Assembly: GCF_900111685.1 (NCBI RefSeq)
Contig: NZ_FOHX01000016.1
Location: 1-64,000 of the forward strand
From: Nonomuraea wenchangensis
Lineage (GTDB): Bacteria; Actinomycetota; Actinomycetes; Streptosporangiales; Streptosporangiaceae
Reading direction: 5' to 3'
Length of the DNA stretch: 64,000 bases
The notes beneath the pieces were generated by a model that was not told the DNA's origin, did no database searches, and saw only the letters and a program-made list of their open reading frames with translations. This document shows, piece by piece, positions 42,069 through 50,636 of this stretch. Each line of letters starts with the position of its first letter. The stretch's first letter is position 1. A program made the translations under genes and the position numbers.

Positions 42069-42101
42069 TTCACAAGAGTCTTCAGCGCATCTGCTTGTGA
42101 A
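42069..42101. promoter_or_regulatory. Inverted repeat between methylase and phosphatase genes
   Basis: TTCACAAG and CTTGTGAA form perfect 8-bp arms 17 bp apart, with a direct AGTCTT repeat alongside. They lie in the 76-bp divergent promoter region; the HTH of the methylase is a plausible binder. Confidence 0.5.
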
Positions 42102-42130
42102 GTCTTTCAACCAATGATTTACTGCGGTGT

Positions 42131-42901
42131 ATGAAGCACAACATCCGCTATGCCGCCGGATCAGATGTGGGCCGACGCAGGGAGCAGAACGAGGACTCCG
42201 GCTACGCGAGCGGCCGGTTGCTCGTGGTGGCCGACGGGATGGGCGGTCACGCGGCGGGCGAGCTGGCGAGCTCGGCCGCGATCGCGGTCATGCGCGAGTT
42301 GGATGCCACGCTTCCCGAGACGGGCGCCGATCTGGAGGCCGCGCTGGAGAGCGCGGTGGCCGAGGCGGGCCGCCGACTGGTCGAGCTGGCCGACATCGAC
42401 CCGGCGCGCCGGGGGATGGGCACCACGGTGACCGCCATGCTGTTCGACGGCTACCGTTTCGCCCTGGCTCATCTCGGTGACTCCCGCGGGTATCTGCTGC
42501 GCGACGGTGCTCTTTACCAGATGACCAAGGATCACACACTTGTGCAGTCGATGGTGGACGAAGGACGGATAACGGAGGACCAGGCCGCGGTGCATCCCCG
42601 CCGTTCCATGGTGCTGCGGGTGCTGGGCAGCGAGGGGCGGGCCGAGCCCGACATGGCGCTGCGCGAGGCCGAGCCGGACGACCGCTATCTCCTGTGCTCC
42701 GACGGGCTGACCGCCGTGCTCGGCCCGGAGATGCTGCACGAGGTGCTGACCAGCGTCGCCGATCCCGTCGTGGCCGTGCAGCGGCTCATCGACCTGGCCA
42801 ACGAGGGCGGCTCGCCGGACAACGTGACCGTGATCGTGGCGGACGTGGTCGCGCCGGGCGCGGGCGACGTCGCGGTCTACCGCGTCGGCGCGGGTGCGTG
42901 A
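42131..42901 (+). CDS. PP2C-type Ser/Thr phosphatase
   Basis: The 256 residues carry all metal-binding PP2C motifs: 'RREQNEDSG', 'VADGMGGHAAGELAS', 'RGMGTTVTAML', 'AHLGDSRGYLLRDG', 'LCSDGLT' and 'SPDNVTVIVADV'. It is soluble, without the membrane anchor of PstP. It should reverse phosphorylation by the nearby kinase or by others. Divergent from the HTH-methylase with which it shares a promoter region. Confidence 0.93.
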   Translation: MKHNIRYAAGSDVGRRREQNEDSGYASGRLLVVADGMGGHAAGELASSAAIAVMRELDATLPETGADLEAALESAVAEAGRRLVELADIDPARRGMGTTVTAMLFDGYRFALAHLGDSRGYLLRDGALYQMTKDHTLVQSMVDEGRITEDQAAVHPRRSMVLRVLGSEGRAEPDMALREAEPDDRYLLCSDGLTAVLGPEMLHEVLTSVADPVVAVQRLIDLANEGGSPDNVTVIVADVVAPGAGDVAVYRVGAGA

Positions 42902-43047
42902 GGGCCCTCCTGGCTCACCGGTCACATCAGTCACTTAGCCGATATTTCATCTCATAGCAAGACACTTTCCGGGTGGCCCGCGCAATTTCCCGATGACGCT
43001 ATTACAGTCCATCGTGGTTTTGTCGGTTTTACCCCGGAGGAGTCACC

Positions 43048-44031
43048 CTGGACCCGATCGCCCAGAGGCTGCTGGAGACGGTACGGCAGGAACTCGGCTA
43101 CAAGGAGAAGAGCGGCCAGTTCACCAAGTTCGGCCAGTGGTACGCGGATCGCGTCCAGGACACCCAGTTCCGCAACGCGCCCTGGTGCGACATGTTCCTC
43201 GCCTGGGCGGCGGACAGATCGGGCCTCACCCCCTACGTCGGTGAGTTCGCCTGGACCCCCTCCCACGCCGCATGGTTCATGAAGCAGGGCGGCTGGACCC
43301 AGCGGCCCGAGCCTGGAGCCCTGGTCTTCTACGACTGGCGCGGCGGCAAGTCCTACAAGGGCATCGACCACGTCGGGATCGTCGAGCGGGTCGAGGGCAA
43401 GAAGATCCACACCATCGAGGCGAACGTCGACGGCGTCTGGCTCAAGCGCAAGGTCCGCGAGACCGACAAGGTCGTCGGGTACGGCGTCCCGCGCCTGGTC
43501 AAGGCCAACGCCGACCGGCTCGGCGAGATCCGCGGCACCGAGCAGCCGTTCGTCCGGCCCCCGCAGTCCGCCACCGGGGGCAGCTCGCCGCTGGACTTCC
43601 TGGGCACGCCGCCCGCGCTGCTGGCCGCGATGGTGCTGGTGACCGTCGTGCTGTCCTTACGTTTCACCCGCCGTCGCAGCGTCCATCGCCGCGTCCGCCA
43701 CCGCCTCACCTGGCCGTGGCCGGTCGCGTGGCCGTGGAACGAGCCGGACGGGCCCGAGGGATCCGGGACGAACGAGGCCCGGCGGCCCGCGCCGATCCCC
43801 GAGACCTTCCGCGGCAAGCTCACCCGGGTCGGCGCCCCACCCGTCCCCAGGCAGCAGCGCGAGACGTCCCGCCCGGAGCGGGAGCCGGTCCGCCCGGAGC
43901 GGGAGCCGGTCCGCGTCGGCGGGGGACCGGGGCCGCGTGACGCAGGGCGGGAGAAGGTCCGGACGGGCTCGGACCCGGCCGCCGCCCGCCGCTCCACCCC
44001 GTCCCGCCGCAAACCGTACGATCCTCGCTGA
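43048..44031 (+). CDS. CHAP-domain peptidase-like membrane protein, CTG start
   Basis: The protein has 327 residues. The CHAP/NlpC-like domain at 1-150 has Cys47 ('NAPWCDMFLAWAA') and His108 ('GIDHVGIVERV'). A transmembrane helix is at about 188-204, followed by a long basic Pro/Arg/Glu tail. The frame has no ATG, GTG or TTG between the in-frame stop at 42994 and ATG 43192. The latter would delete the catalytic Cys. GGAGGAG lies five bases before CTG 43048, so CTG is the best start. It probably acts on cell-wall peptide or a similar amide. Confidence 0.8.
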   Translation: MDPIAQRLLETVRQELGYKEKSGQFTKFGQWYADRVQDTQFRNAPWCDMFLAWAADRSGLTPYVGEFAWTPSHAAWFMKQGGWTQRPEPGALVFYDWRGGKSYKGIDHVGIVERVEGKKIHTIEANVDGVWLKRKVRETDKVVGYGVPRLVKANADRLGEIRGTEQPFVRPPQSATGGSSPLDFLGTPPALLAAMVLVTVVLSLRFTRRRSVHRRVRHRLTWPWPVAWPWNEPDGPEGSGTNEARRPAPIPETFRGKLTRVGAPPVPRQQRETSRPEREPVRPEREPVRVGGGPGPRDAGREKVRTGSDPAAARRSTPSRRKPYDPR

Positions 44032-44047
44032 GCCCCGCTCCGCCCCG

Positions 44048-45103
44048 TCACGAGGCGTTGAGCTCGACCACCACCTTCACGTCCCCCTGGACCGGCTCCA
44101 GCGCCTGCGTGGCCCGCTCCAGCGGCACCCGACGGGTGATCAGCCGCTCCAGCCACTCCCGGTCCGCCTTGGCCAGCGCCTCGGCCGCGCTCGCGAAGTG
44201 GTGCTGGTTGGCGTTGACGGTGCCGAAGACCACGTCGTTCTCCAGGACGATGTCCCGGTTGATCACCCCTGCGTCCACCCGGTGCGTACGCCCGCCCGCC
44301 GCGAGCCCGCACAGGCAGACGATCCCGCTGGCCGCCGTGGCCGTCATCGCGTCGATGACGAGCTGCCCCGCCCCGGTGCACTCGATGATGATGTCGGGCT
44401 GGAGCCGGGCCAGCGGCGCGAGCGAGGAGTCGGAGTAGTAGGTGCCGCCGAGCGCCTCCACCAGCTCGGACTTGAGCCCTTTGGGCGAGCGGTCCACGAC
44501 GTGCAGCTCCAGGCCGCGCTGCCGGCCCATCATGGCGGCCAGCAGCCCGATCGGCCCCGCGCCGGTCACGAGGACCTTGGCGGGCTCGAAGTAGGCCCGC
44601 GAGCCGATCCGCCAGATCTGGTCCCACGCCTTGGCCACCACGGACGCGGGCTCGGTCAGCACGCCGACGTGCTCCAGCGACGGGTCCAGGCGCACCGCGT
44701 AGTCGGACTCGACGGTCCAGCGCTCGCTCGCGTAGCCGTCGCGCTCCTTGATGCCGCGCTCGGTGTACTGGCCGTTGCGGCACATGTCGAACTCGCCGCG
44801 CGCGCAGGCGCCGCACGGCACCGGGTCGGGGCGGCGTACCACACCGACGACCAGGTCGCCCGCCGAGAACGCCGTGTCGTCCGGCGCCTCCAGGACCCGC
44901 CCGAACGACTCGTGCCCGATGACCATGCGCTCGCGCCCGGGCGGGGACCAGCCGTACTCGGCCGCCGCCAGCTCCCTGTCGGTCCCGCAGATGCCGAGCG
45001 CGAGCCCTTCGACGAGCAGCTCGCCCGGACCGGGTGCGGGTTCGGGCAACTCCGTGACCTCCAGCGTGCCCTTCTTCCCTGGCGCGAACGTGAGTGCGCG
45101 CAT
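44048..45103 (-). CDS. Glucose 1-dehydrogenase-like MDR oxidoreductase
   Basis: The 351 residues match archaeal/actinobacterial glucose dehydrogenases of the MDR family: 'LGICGTDRELAAAEYG' (catalytic zinc Cys), 'VIGHESFGRVLEA' (His-Glu), the structural zinc region 'CGACARGEFDMC', and the NAD(P) motif 'VTGAGPIGLLAAM'. ATG 45103 was chosen for GAGGAGG spacing. It would oxidise a hexose to its lactone. It is divergent from icmF with a palindromic operator in between. Confidence 0.88.
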   Translation of the reverse strand: MRALTFAPGKKGTLEVTELPEPAPGPGELLVEGLALGICGTDRELAAAEYGWSPPGRERMVIGHESFGRVLEAPDDTAFSAGDLVVGVVRRPDPVPCGACARGEFDMCRNGQYTERGIKERDGYASERWTVESDYAVRLDPSLEHVGVLTEPASVVAKAWDQIWRIGSRAYFEPAKVLVTGAGPIGLLAAMMGRQRGLELHVVDRSPKGLKSELVEALGGTYYSDSSLAPLARLQPDIIIECTGAGQLVIDAMTATAASGIVCLCGLAAGGRTHRVDAGVINRDIVLENDVVFGTVNANQHHFASAAEALAKADREWLERLITRRVPLERATQALEPVQGDVKVVVELNAS

Positions 45104-45150
45104 CGGCCCCACCTCCTCGCCGGGTCCCCTACCCCGCAGGTTCCTGGGAA

Positions 45151-45170
45151 ATAGTAGGACGTCCTAGTAT
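45151..45170. promoter_or_regulatory. 20-bp inverted repeat in the GDH-icmF promoter region
   Basis: ATAGTAGGACGTCCTAGTAT has a perfect 12-bp core (TAGGACGTCCTA) and only one mismatched pair over 20 bp. This is the form of TetR-family operators controlling acyl-CoA and branched-chain genes. It ends 38 bp before the icmF start. Confidence 0.65.
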
Positions 45171-45208
45171 CTTGGGATGGAGAGCCCCTCACAAAGGAGT
45201 GATCAGGC

Positions 45209-48200
45209 GTGCACGTCCCGGTGAACCCCGTGCGTTTCGTGACCGCCGCGGCCCTGTTCGACGGCCATGACGCGGCGATCAACATCATGCGGCGCATCCT
45301 GCAGTCGCAAGGCGCCGAGGTGATCCACCTCGGGCACAACCGCTCGGTCGACGAGATCGTCACCGCCGCCATCCAGGAGGACGTGCAGGGCGTGGCCATC
45401 AGCTCCTACCAGGGCGGGCACGTCGAGTTCTTCACCTACCTGGTGGAGCTGCTGCGCGAGCGCGGCGCCGGGCACGTCAAGGTCTTCGGCGGCGGCGGGG
45501 GAGTGATCGTCCCCGAGGAGATCGAGCTGCTGCACTCCCGCGGCGTCACCCGCATCTTCTCGCCGGAGGACGGCCAGCGCTACGGCCTGCCCGGCATGAT
45601 CAACAAGCTGGTCGAGGACTGCGACCACGAGCTGGGCGACCCGCCCGCGCCCGAGGCCGTGCTCTCCGGCGACCAGGCGGCGCTGGCCCGCGCGATCACC
45701 CTCGTCGAGTCGGGCCGCGCCCCCGAGGCGCTGACGGACGCGCTCAGGCGCGCCGCGGGCGAGCGGCGCGCGCCGGTGCTCGGCATCACCGGTACGGGCG
45801 GCTCCGGCAAGTCCTCACTGACCGACGAGCTGGTCCGCCGCTTCCGCGTGGACAACGACGACAAGCTGCGCATCGCGATCATCGCCATCGACCCCACCCG
45901 CCGGCGCGGCGGCGGCGCGCTGCTCGGCGACCGCATCAGGATGAACAGCCTCGGCCCCCAGGTCTACTTCCGCTCCCTGGCCACCCGCGGCGCCCCCAAC
46001 GAGGTCCCCGCCTGCCTCGACGACGTGATCGCCGCCTGCCGCGCCGCCGGGTACGACCTGGTGATCGTCGAGACGCCCGGCATCGGCCAGGGCGACGCCG
46101 GCATCGTCCCGCACGTGGACGTGCCCATCTACGTGATGACGCCCGAGTTCGGCGCGGCCTCCCAGCTCGAGAAGATCGACATGCTGGACTTCGCCGAGGC
46201 CGTGGTGATCAACAAGTACGAGCGCCGCGGCGCCGAGGACGCCCTGCGCGACGTCCGCCGCCAGCTCGTACGCAACCGCGAGGCGTTCTCCGCCCGCCCC
46301 GAGGACATGCCGGTCTTCGGCACCATCGCCTCCCGCTACAACGACGCCGGCGTCACGGCCCTCTACCACCACCTCAGGGGCCTGCTGCTGCCGGAGCCCG
46401 GCCCCGGGCTGCTGCCGAAGGTCGCCGGCCGCACCTCGCAGGCGTCGGCCGCGATCGTGCCGCCCGCCCGCGCCCGCTACCTCGCCGAGATCGCCGAGAC
46501 CGTACGCGGCTACCACGCAGAGACGCTGGCCCAGGCCGAGGCGGCCCGCCGCCGCCAGCAGCTCGCCGCCGTCCGCGACCTGCTGGAGGGGGACGGCGAC
46601 GACGAGCGGCTAAGGGCACTCCAGGACCGCGCCGAGCGCGAGCTGACCGACGAGAGCCGCGCGCTGCTCGCCGCCTGGCCCGCGACGGTCGAGCGCTACC
46701 GGGCCGACGAGCTGGTGGTCAAGGTCCGCGACCGGGAGATCCACACCCCGCTGTGGCGCGAGACGTTGTCCGGCAACCGCATCCCGCGCGTGGCGCTGCC
46801 CCGCTACAGCGACCACGGCGACCTGCTGCGCTTCCTGCGCGCGGAGAACCTGCCGGGGGCGTTCCCGTTCACCGCCGGGGTGTTCCCGTTCAAGCGCGAC
46901 GACGAGGACCCGACCCGGATGTTCGCCGGCGAGGGCGACCCGTTCCGCACCAACCGGCGCTTCAAGCTGCTGTCGGCCGGCCAGCCCGCGACCCGGCTGT
47001 CCACCGCGTTCGACTCGGTCACCCTCTATGGCAACGACCCCGACCCGCGCCCGGACATCTACGGCAAGGTCGGCACCTCGGGCGTGTCGATCGCCACGCT
47101 CGACGACATGAAGGCGCTCTACGACGGCTTCGACCTGACGTCTCCCAGCACGTCCGTCTCGATGACCATCAACGGCCCCGCCCCGACGATCCTCGCCTTC
47201 TATCTCAACACCGCGCTCGACCAGGTCAGGGCGCGCTTCCGCGCCGAGCAGGGCCGCGAGCCCGACGAGCGCGAGGACCGCGAGCTCGCCGCGCGCACCT
47301 TCGCCACCGTGCGCGGCACGGTGCAGGCCGACATCCTGAAGGAGGACCAGGGCCAGAACACCTGCATCTTCTCCACCGAGTTCAGCCTGCGGATGATGGC
47401 CGACATCCAGGAGTGGTTCATCCGCAACGGCGTGCGCAACTTCTACTCGGTCTCGATCTCCGGCTACCACATCGCCGAGGCCGGGGCGAACCCGATCAGC
47501 CAGCTCGCCTTCACCCTCGCCAACGGCTTCACCTACGTGGAGGCTTACCTGGCGAGGGGCATGAAGGTGGACGACTTCGCGCCGAACCTGTCGTTCTTCT
47601 TCTCCAACGGCATGGACCCCGAGTACAGCGTGCTCGGCCGGGTGGCCCGCCGCGTCTGGGCGATCGCCATGCGCGAGCGCTACGGCGCCGGCGAGCGCTC
47701 GCAGAAGCTCAAGTACCACATCCAGACCTCGGGCCGGTCGCTGCACGCCCAGGAGATGAACTTCAACGACATCCGCACCACCCTGCAGGCGCTCATCGCG
47801 ATCTACGACAACTGCAACAGCCTGCACACCAACGCCTTCGACGAGGCCGTCACCACTCCGTCGGCCGACTCGGTCCGCCGCGCGATGGCGATCCAGCTCA
47901 TCATCAACCGCGAGTGGGGCCTCGCGCGCAACGAGAACCCGCTGCAGGGCTCGTTCATCGTCGAGGAGCTGACGGACCTGGTGGAGGAGGCGGTGCTGGC
48001 CGAGTTCGAGCGGCTGTCGGACCGCGGCGGCGTGCTCGGCGCGATGGAGACCGGCTACCAGCGCGGCCGCATCCAGGACGAGTCCATGCTGTACGAGATG
48101 CGCAAGCACGACGGCTCGCTGCCGATCGTCGGCGTCAACACGTTCACCAAGGAGGACGGCGACGAGCCGGCGCCGCACCAGCTGGAGCTGGCCCGGGGCA

Positions 48201-48415
48201 CCGAGGAGGAGAAGCAGTCGCAGCTCGACCGGCTGCGCGCCTTCCACGAGCGCAACCGGGAGGAGGCCCCCAGGCAGCTCGCCCGGCTGCGCGAGGCGGC
48301 GATGTCGGACGAGAACGCCTTCGGGGTCCTCATGGAGGCGGCCAGGCACTGCTCGCTCGGGCAGATCACCGAGGCCCTGTTCGAGGCGGGTGGCCAGTAC
48401 CGGCGTAACGTATGA
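45209..48415 (+). CDS. icmF: Fused isobutyryl-CoA mutase IcmF
   Basis: The protein has 1068 residues: B12-binding domain (1-135, 'ALFDGHDAAINIM' with the cobalt-ligand His20), MeaB-like G-protein chaperone (about 185-400, P-loop GTGGSGKSS at about 195-203), linker, and large acyl-CoA-binding barrel (about 510-1068, 'YGKVGTSGVSIATLDDMKAL', 'LSFFFSNGMDPEY'). This fused form interconverts isobutyryl-CoA and butyryl-CoA with adenosylcobalamin and repairs itself through the G domain. GTG 45209 follows AAAGGAG. Its length is normal for IcmF. Confidence 0.96.
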   Translation: MHVPVNPVRFVTAAALFDGHDAAINIMRRILQSQGAEVIHLGHNRSVDEIVTAAIQEDVQGVAISSYQGGHVEFFTYLVELLRERGAGHVKVFGGGGGVIVPEEIELLHSRGVTRIFSPEDGQRYGLPGMINKLVEDCDHELGDPPAPEAVLSGDQAALARAITLVESGRAPEALTDALRRAAGERRAPVLGITGTGGSGKSSLTDELVRRFRVDNDDKLRIAIIAIDPTRRRGGGALLGDRIRMNSLGPQVYFRSLATRGAPNEVPACLDDVIAACRAAGYDLVIVETPGIGQGDAGIVPHVDVPIYVMTPEFGAASQLEKIDMLDFAEAVVINKYERRGAEDALRDVRRQLVRNREAFSARPEDMPVFGTIASRYNDAGVTALYHHLRGLLLPEPGPGLLPKVAGRTSQASAAIVPPARARYLAEIAETVRGYHAETLAQAEAARRRQQLAAVRDLLEGDGDDERLRALQDRAERELTDESRALLAAWPATVERYRADELVVKVRDREIHTPLWRETLSGNRIPRVALPRYSDHGDLLRFLRAENLPGAFPFTAGVFPFKRDDEDPTRMFAGEGDPFRTNRRFKLLSAGQPATRLSTAFDSVTLYGNDPDPRPDIYGKVGTSGVSIATLDDMKALYDGFDLTSPSTSVSMTINGPAPTILAFYLNTALDQVRARFRAEQGREPDEREDRELAARTFATVRGTVQADILKEDQGQNTCIFSTEFSLRMMADIQEWFIRNGVRNFYSVSISGYHIAEAGANPISQLAFTLANGFTYVEAYLARGMKVDDFAPNLSFFFSNGMDPEYSVLGRVARRVWAIAMRERYGAGERSQKLKYHIQTSGRSLHAQEMNFNDIRTTLQALIAIYDNCNSLHTNAFDEAVTTPSADSVRRAMAIQLIINREWGLARNENPLQGSFIVEELTDLVEEAVLAEFERLSDRGGVLGAMETGYQRGRIQDESMLYEMRKHDGSLPIVGVNTFTKEDGDEPAPHQLELARGTEEEKQSQLDRLRAFHERNREEAPRQLARLREAAMSDENAFGVLMEAARHCSLGQITEALFEAGGQYRRNV

Positions 48416-48466
48416 GCCGTCATAGGATCGGCGATCGGGGAAACACCGGTATCCAGGAGGCATTTC

Positions 48467-48967
48467 ATGTCCGACGTCACCTTCAAGGGCAACCCGATCA
48501 CTGTGGGAGGCACCTTCCCGAAGCAGGGCGACAGCGCCCCTGACTTCCGGCTGGTCGGCGGCGACCTCGCCGAGCTGTCGCTGTCGGACCTCGGCGCGTC
48601 GACGAAGGTGCTCAACATCTTCCCGAGCGTCGACACCGGCGTCTGCGCCGCCTCGGTGCGCCGCTTCAACGAGGTGGCCGCCGAGCACCCGGACGTGAAG
48701 GTGCTGTGCGTCTCGGCCGACCTGCCGTTCGCGCAGAAGCGGTTCTGCGGCGCGGAGGGGCTGGACAACGTCACCATGCTGTCGCTCATGCGGGGCCGCG
48801 AGTTCCTGCTGGACTACGGCGTGGCGCAGGAGTCGGGGCCGCTCGCCGGCCTGGCCGCCCGCGCGGTCGTCGTGCTCGACGGCGACAACAAGGTGGTCTA
48901 CTCCGAGCTCGTGCCGGAGATCACGCAGGAGCCCGACTACGACGGCGCGCTCGCCGCGCTCAAGTAG
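48467..48967 (+). CDS. tpx: Thiol peroxidase Tpx
   Basis: The 166 residues are an atypical 2-Cys peroxiredoxin: peroxidatic Cys60 in 'FPSVDTGVCAASVRRFN', resolving Cys94 in 'AQKRFCGAEG', and 'SLMRGREFLLDYGV' typical of Tpx. It reduces hydroperoxides with thioredoxin in the cytoplasm. ATG 48467 has CAGGAGG. A separate promoter is likely in the 51 bp after icmF. Confidence 0.96.
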   Translation: MSDVTFKGNPITVGGTFPKQGDSAPDFRLVGGDLAELSLSDLGASTKVLNIFPSVDTGVCAASVRRFNEVAAEHPDVKVLCVSADLPFAQKRFCGAEGLDNVTMLSLMRGREFLLDYGVAQESGPLAGLAARAVVVLDGDNKVVYSELVPEITQEPDYDGALAALK

Positions 48968-48994
48968 GCGGGCATGCTCACCCGGTGCGGCGTC

Positions 48995-49807
48995 CTAGAT
49001 CTTCCTGGCGACGCCGCACAGGGTGAGCGAGGAGTCGGGGGCCGCGACGAAGTCGACGGTGTCGGCCGGCTCCGGATGCCACTCGGGGAGCCAGACCAGG
49101 CCGGGGTCCTCCAGCGCGAACCCGTCGAACAGCTCCAGGATGCGCCCCCGCTCGCGCAGCGTGAGCGGCGCGTTCGAGCGTTCGTAGACCTCGGTGGCGC
49201 GCTCGGCGGCGGCCCGCCGCGCGCCGAAGGCGTCGAGGGCTCCGTGGGAGAGCACGAGGTAGCTGCCGGGGGCCATCGCCTCGCGCAGGGTCGCGAGGAT
49301 CTCCCGCGGCCGGTCGGCCTCGGCCACGAAGTGCATGACCGCCACCAGCAGCACCCCCACGGGCCTGCTGAAGTCGATCGCCCCGAGCACCTCGGGATGG
49401 CCGATGATGTCGCGGGGCTTGCGCAGGTCGCCCTGCACCACGACGGTGCCGGGCCGGCCGCACAGCAGGGCCCGCGCGTGCACCAGCACGACCGGGTCGA
49501 GGTCGACGTAGACGACCCGCGAGTCCGGGGCCACCTTGGCGGCGACCTGGTCCACGCTGTCCTGCGCCGGCAGCCCCGTGCCGATGTCCAGGAACTGCCG
49601 GATGCCGGCCTCGGCGAGATGGCGCACGGCCCGGCCCAGGAAGGCACGGTTGGCCCGCGCCGCGGCCCGCGCCTCCGGAGCCACCCGGAGAACCCGCTCG
49701 GCCGCCTCGCGATCGGCCGGGAAGTGGTCTTTGCCCCCGAGGTAGTAGTCGTAGAGCCGGGCTACGTTGGGCGTGTGCGGATCGAAGCCGAGGGACTTCT
49801 GGTCCAA
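48995..49807 (-). CDS. SAM-dependent methyltransferase (PF04672 type)
   Basis: The 270 residues match the actinobacterial 'S-adenosyl methyl transferase' family: 'DPHTPNVARLYDYYLGGKDH', then 'FPADREAAERV', 'FLDIGTGLPAQDSVDQVA', and 'VVYVDLDPVVLVHARAL'. The start is TTG 49807, fitting the family N-terminus; no ATG is nearby. These proteins are highly multiplied in actinomycetes and their substrates are unknown. Confidence 0.88.
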   Translation of the reverse strand: MDQKSLGFDPHTPNVARLYDYYLGGKDHFPADREAAERVLRVAPEARAAARANRAFLGRAVRHLAEAGIRQFLDIGTGLPAQDSVDQVAAKVAPDSRVVYVDLDPVVLVHARALLCGRPGTVVVQGDLRKPRDIIGHPEVLGAIDFSRPVGVLLVAVMHFVAEADRPREILATLREAMAPGSYLVLSHGALDAFGARRAAAERATEVYERSNAPLTLRERGRILELFDGFALEDPGLVWLPEWHPEPADTVDFVAAPDSSLTLCGVARKI

Positions 49808-49883
49808 CCGCCGTACCCCCGATCAAGAGTTGATCATCATCGATCCCGATTCTACGGACATCTGCCGACAGAAGGGGAGCCTT

Positions 49884-50636
49884 GTGGATGACATCGGCGT
49901 CCCGGTGACGGTGCCGGAGACCGTGCGGCGGATCGTGTCCCTGGTGCCGTCGCTGACCGAGGCCGTGGCGGCGACCGTGCCAGGAGCCCTGGTGGGCGCG
50001 ACCGACTGGTGCTCACACCCGGCCGACCTCGACGTGGCCAGGGTGCGCGGCACCAAGAACCCCGACCTGGAGGCGATCGTCCGGCTCCGGCCCGACGTGG
50101 TGCTGGCCAACGCCGAGGAGAACCGCCCGGCCGACCTGGAGGCGCTGCGCGCGGCCGGGCTCGCCGTCTGGGTCACCAGGATCGAGACGCTGGAGCAGGC
50201 GTTCGCCTCGCTGGAGCGGATGTTCCTGCACGCCTGCCGCACCGCCCGCCCGGCCTGGCTGGACACGGCGGAGGACGCCTGGCGGCGGCCCGCCCCGGCC
50301 CACCGGCGCACGGCGATCGTCCCGATCTGGCGGCGGCCCTGGATGGTCGTCGGCCGCGACACCTTCACCGGCGACGTGCTCCGCCGCCTCGGCGTGGACA
50401 ACCTCTACGCCGGCCACGCCGAGCGCTATCCCAAGATCCCGCTCGCCGAGCTGGTGGCGCGCCGGCCCGGCCTCGTGGTCCTGCCCGACGAGCCCTACGC
50501 CTTCGCGGCGGACGACGGCCCGGAGTGCTTCCCCGGCCTCGACTGCGCGCTGGTCAGCGGGCGGCTGCTCACGTGGTACGGCCCGTCGCTGACCGAGGCC
50601 GCCCAGGCGCTCCCGCGCGCCCTCGGCGCCCGCTAG
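49884..50636 (+). CDS. BtuF-like helical-backbone metal/cobalamin receptor
   Basis: The 250 residues have the periplasmic-binding fold with a helical backbone: 'RIVSLVPSLTEAVAATVPGA', 'VGATDWCSHPADL', 'VRGTKNPDLEAIVRLRPDVV', 'LGVDNLYAGHAERYPKIPLA'. It lacks a signal peptide and lipobox, unlike true BtuF, which is usual for this actinobacterial group. It may be cytosolic. GTG 49884 follows AGGGGAG. It overlaps the convergent ROK gene by four bases. Confidence 0.85.
   Translation: MDDIGVPVTVPETVRRIVSLVPSLTEAVAATVPGALVGATDWCSHPADLDVARVRGTKNPDLEAIVRLRPDVVLANAEENRPADLEALRAAGLAVWVTRIETLEQAFASLERMFLHACRTARPAWLDTAEDAWRRPAPAHRRTAIVPIWRRPWMVVGRDTFTGDVLRRLGVDNLYAGHAERYPKIPLAELVARRPGLVVLPDEPYAFAADDGPECFPGLDCALVSGRLLTWYGPSLTEAAQALPRALGAR

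Noticed and set aside
39155..42901. Complete Pgl or BREX system
   Set aside because: PglY/BrxC-like ATPase and PglZ/BrxZ phosphatase genes are missing, and the methylase is HsdM-like rather than PglX-sized.
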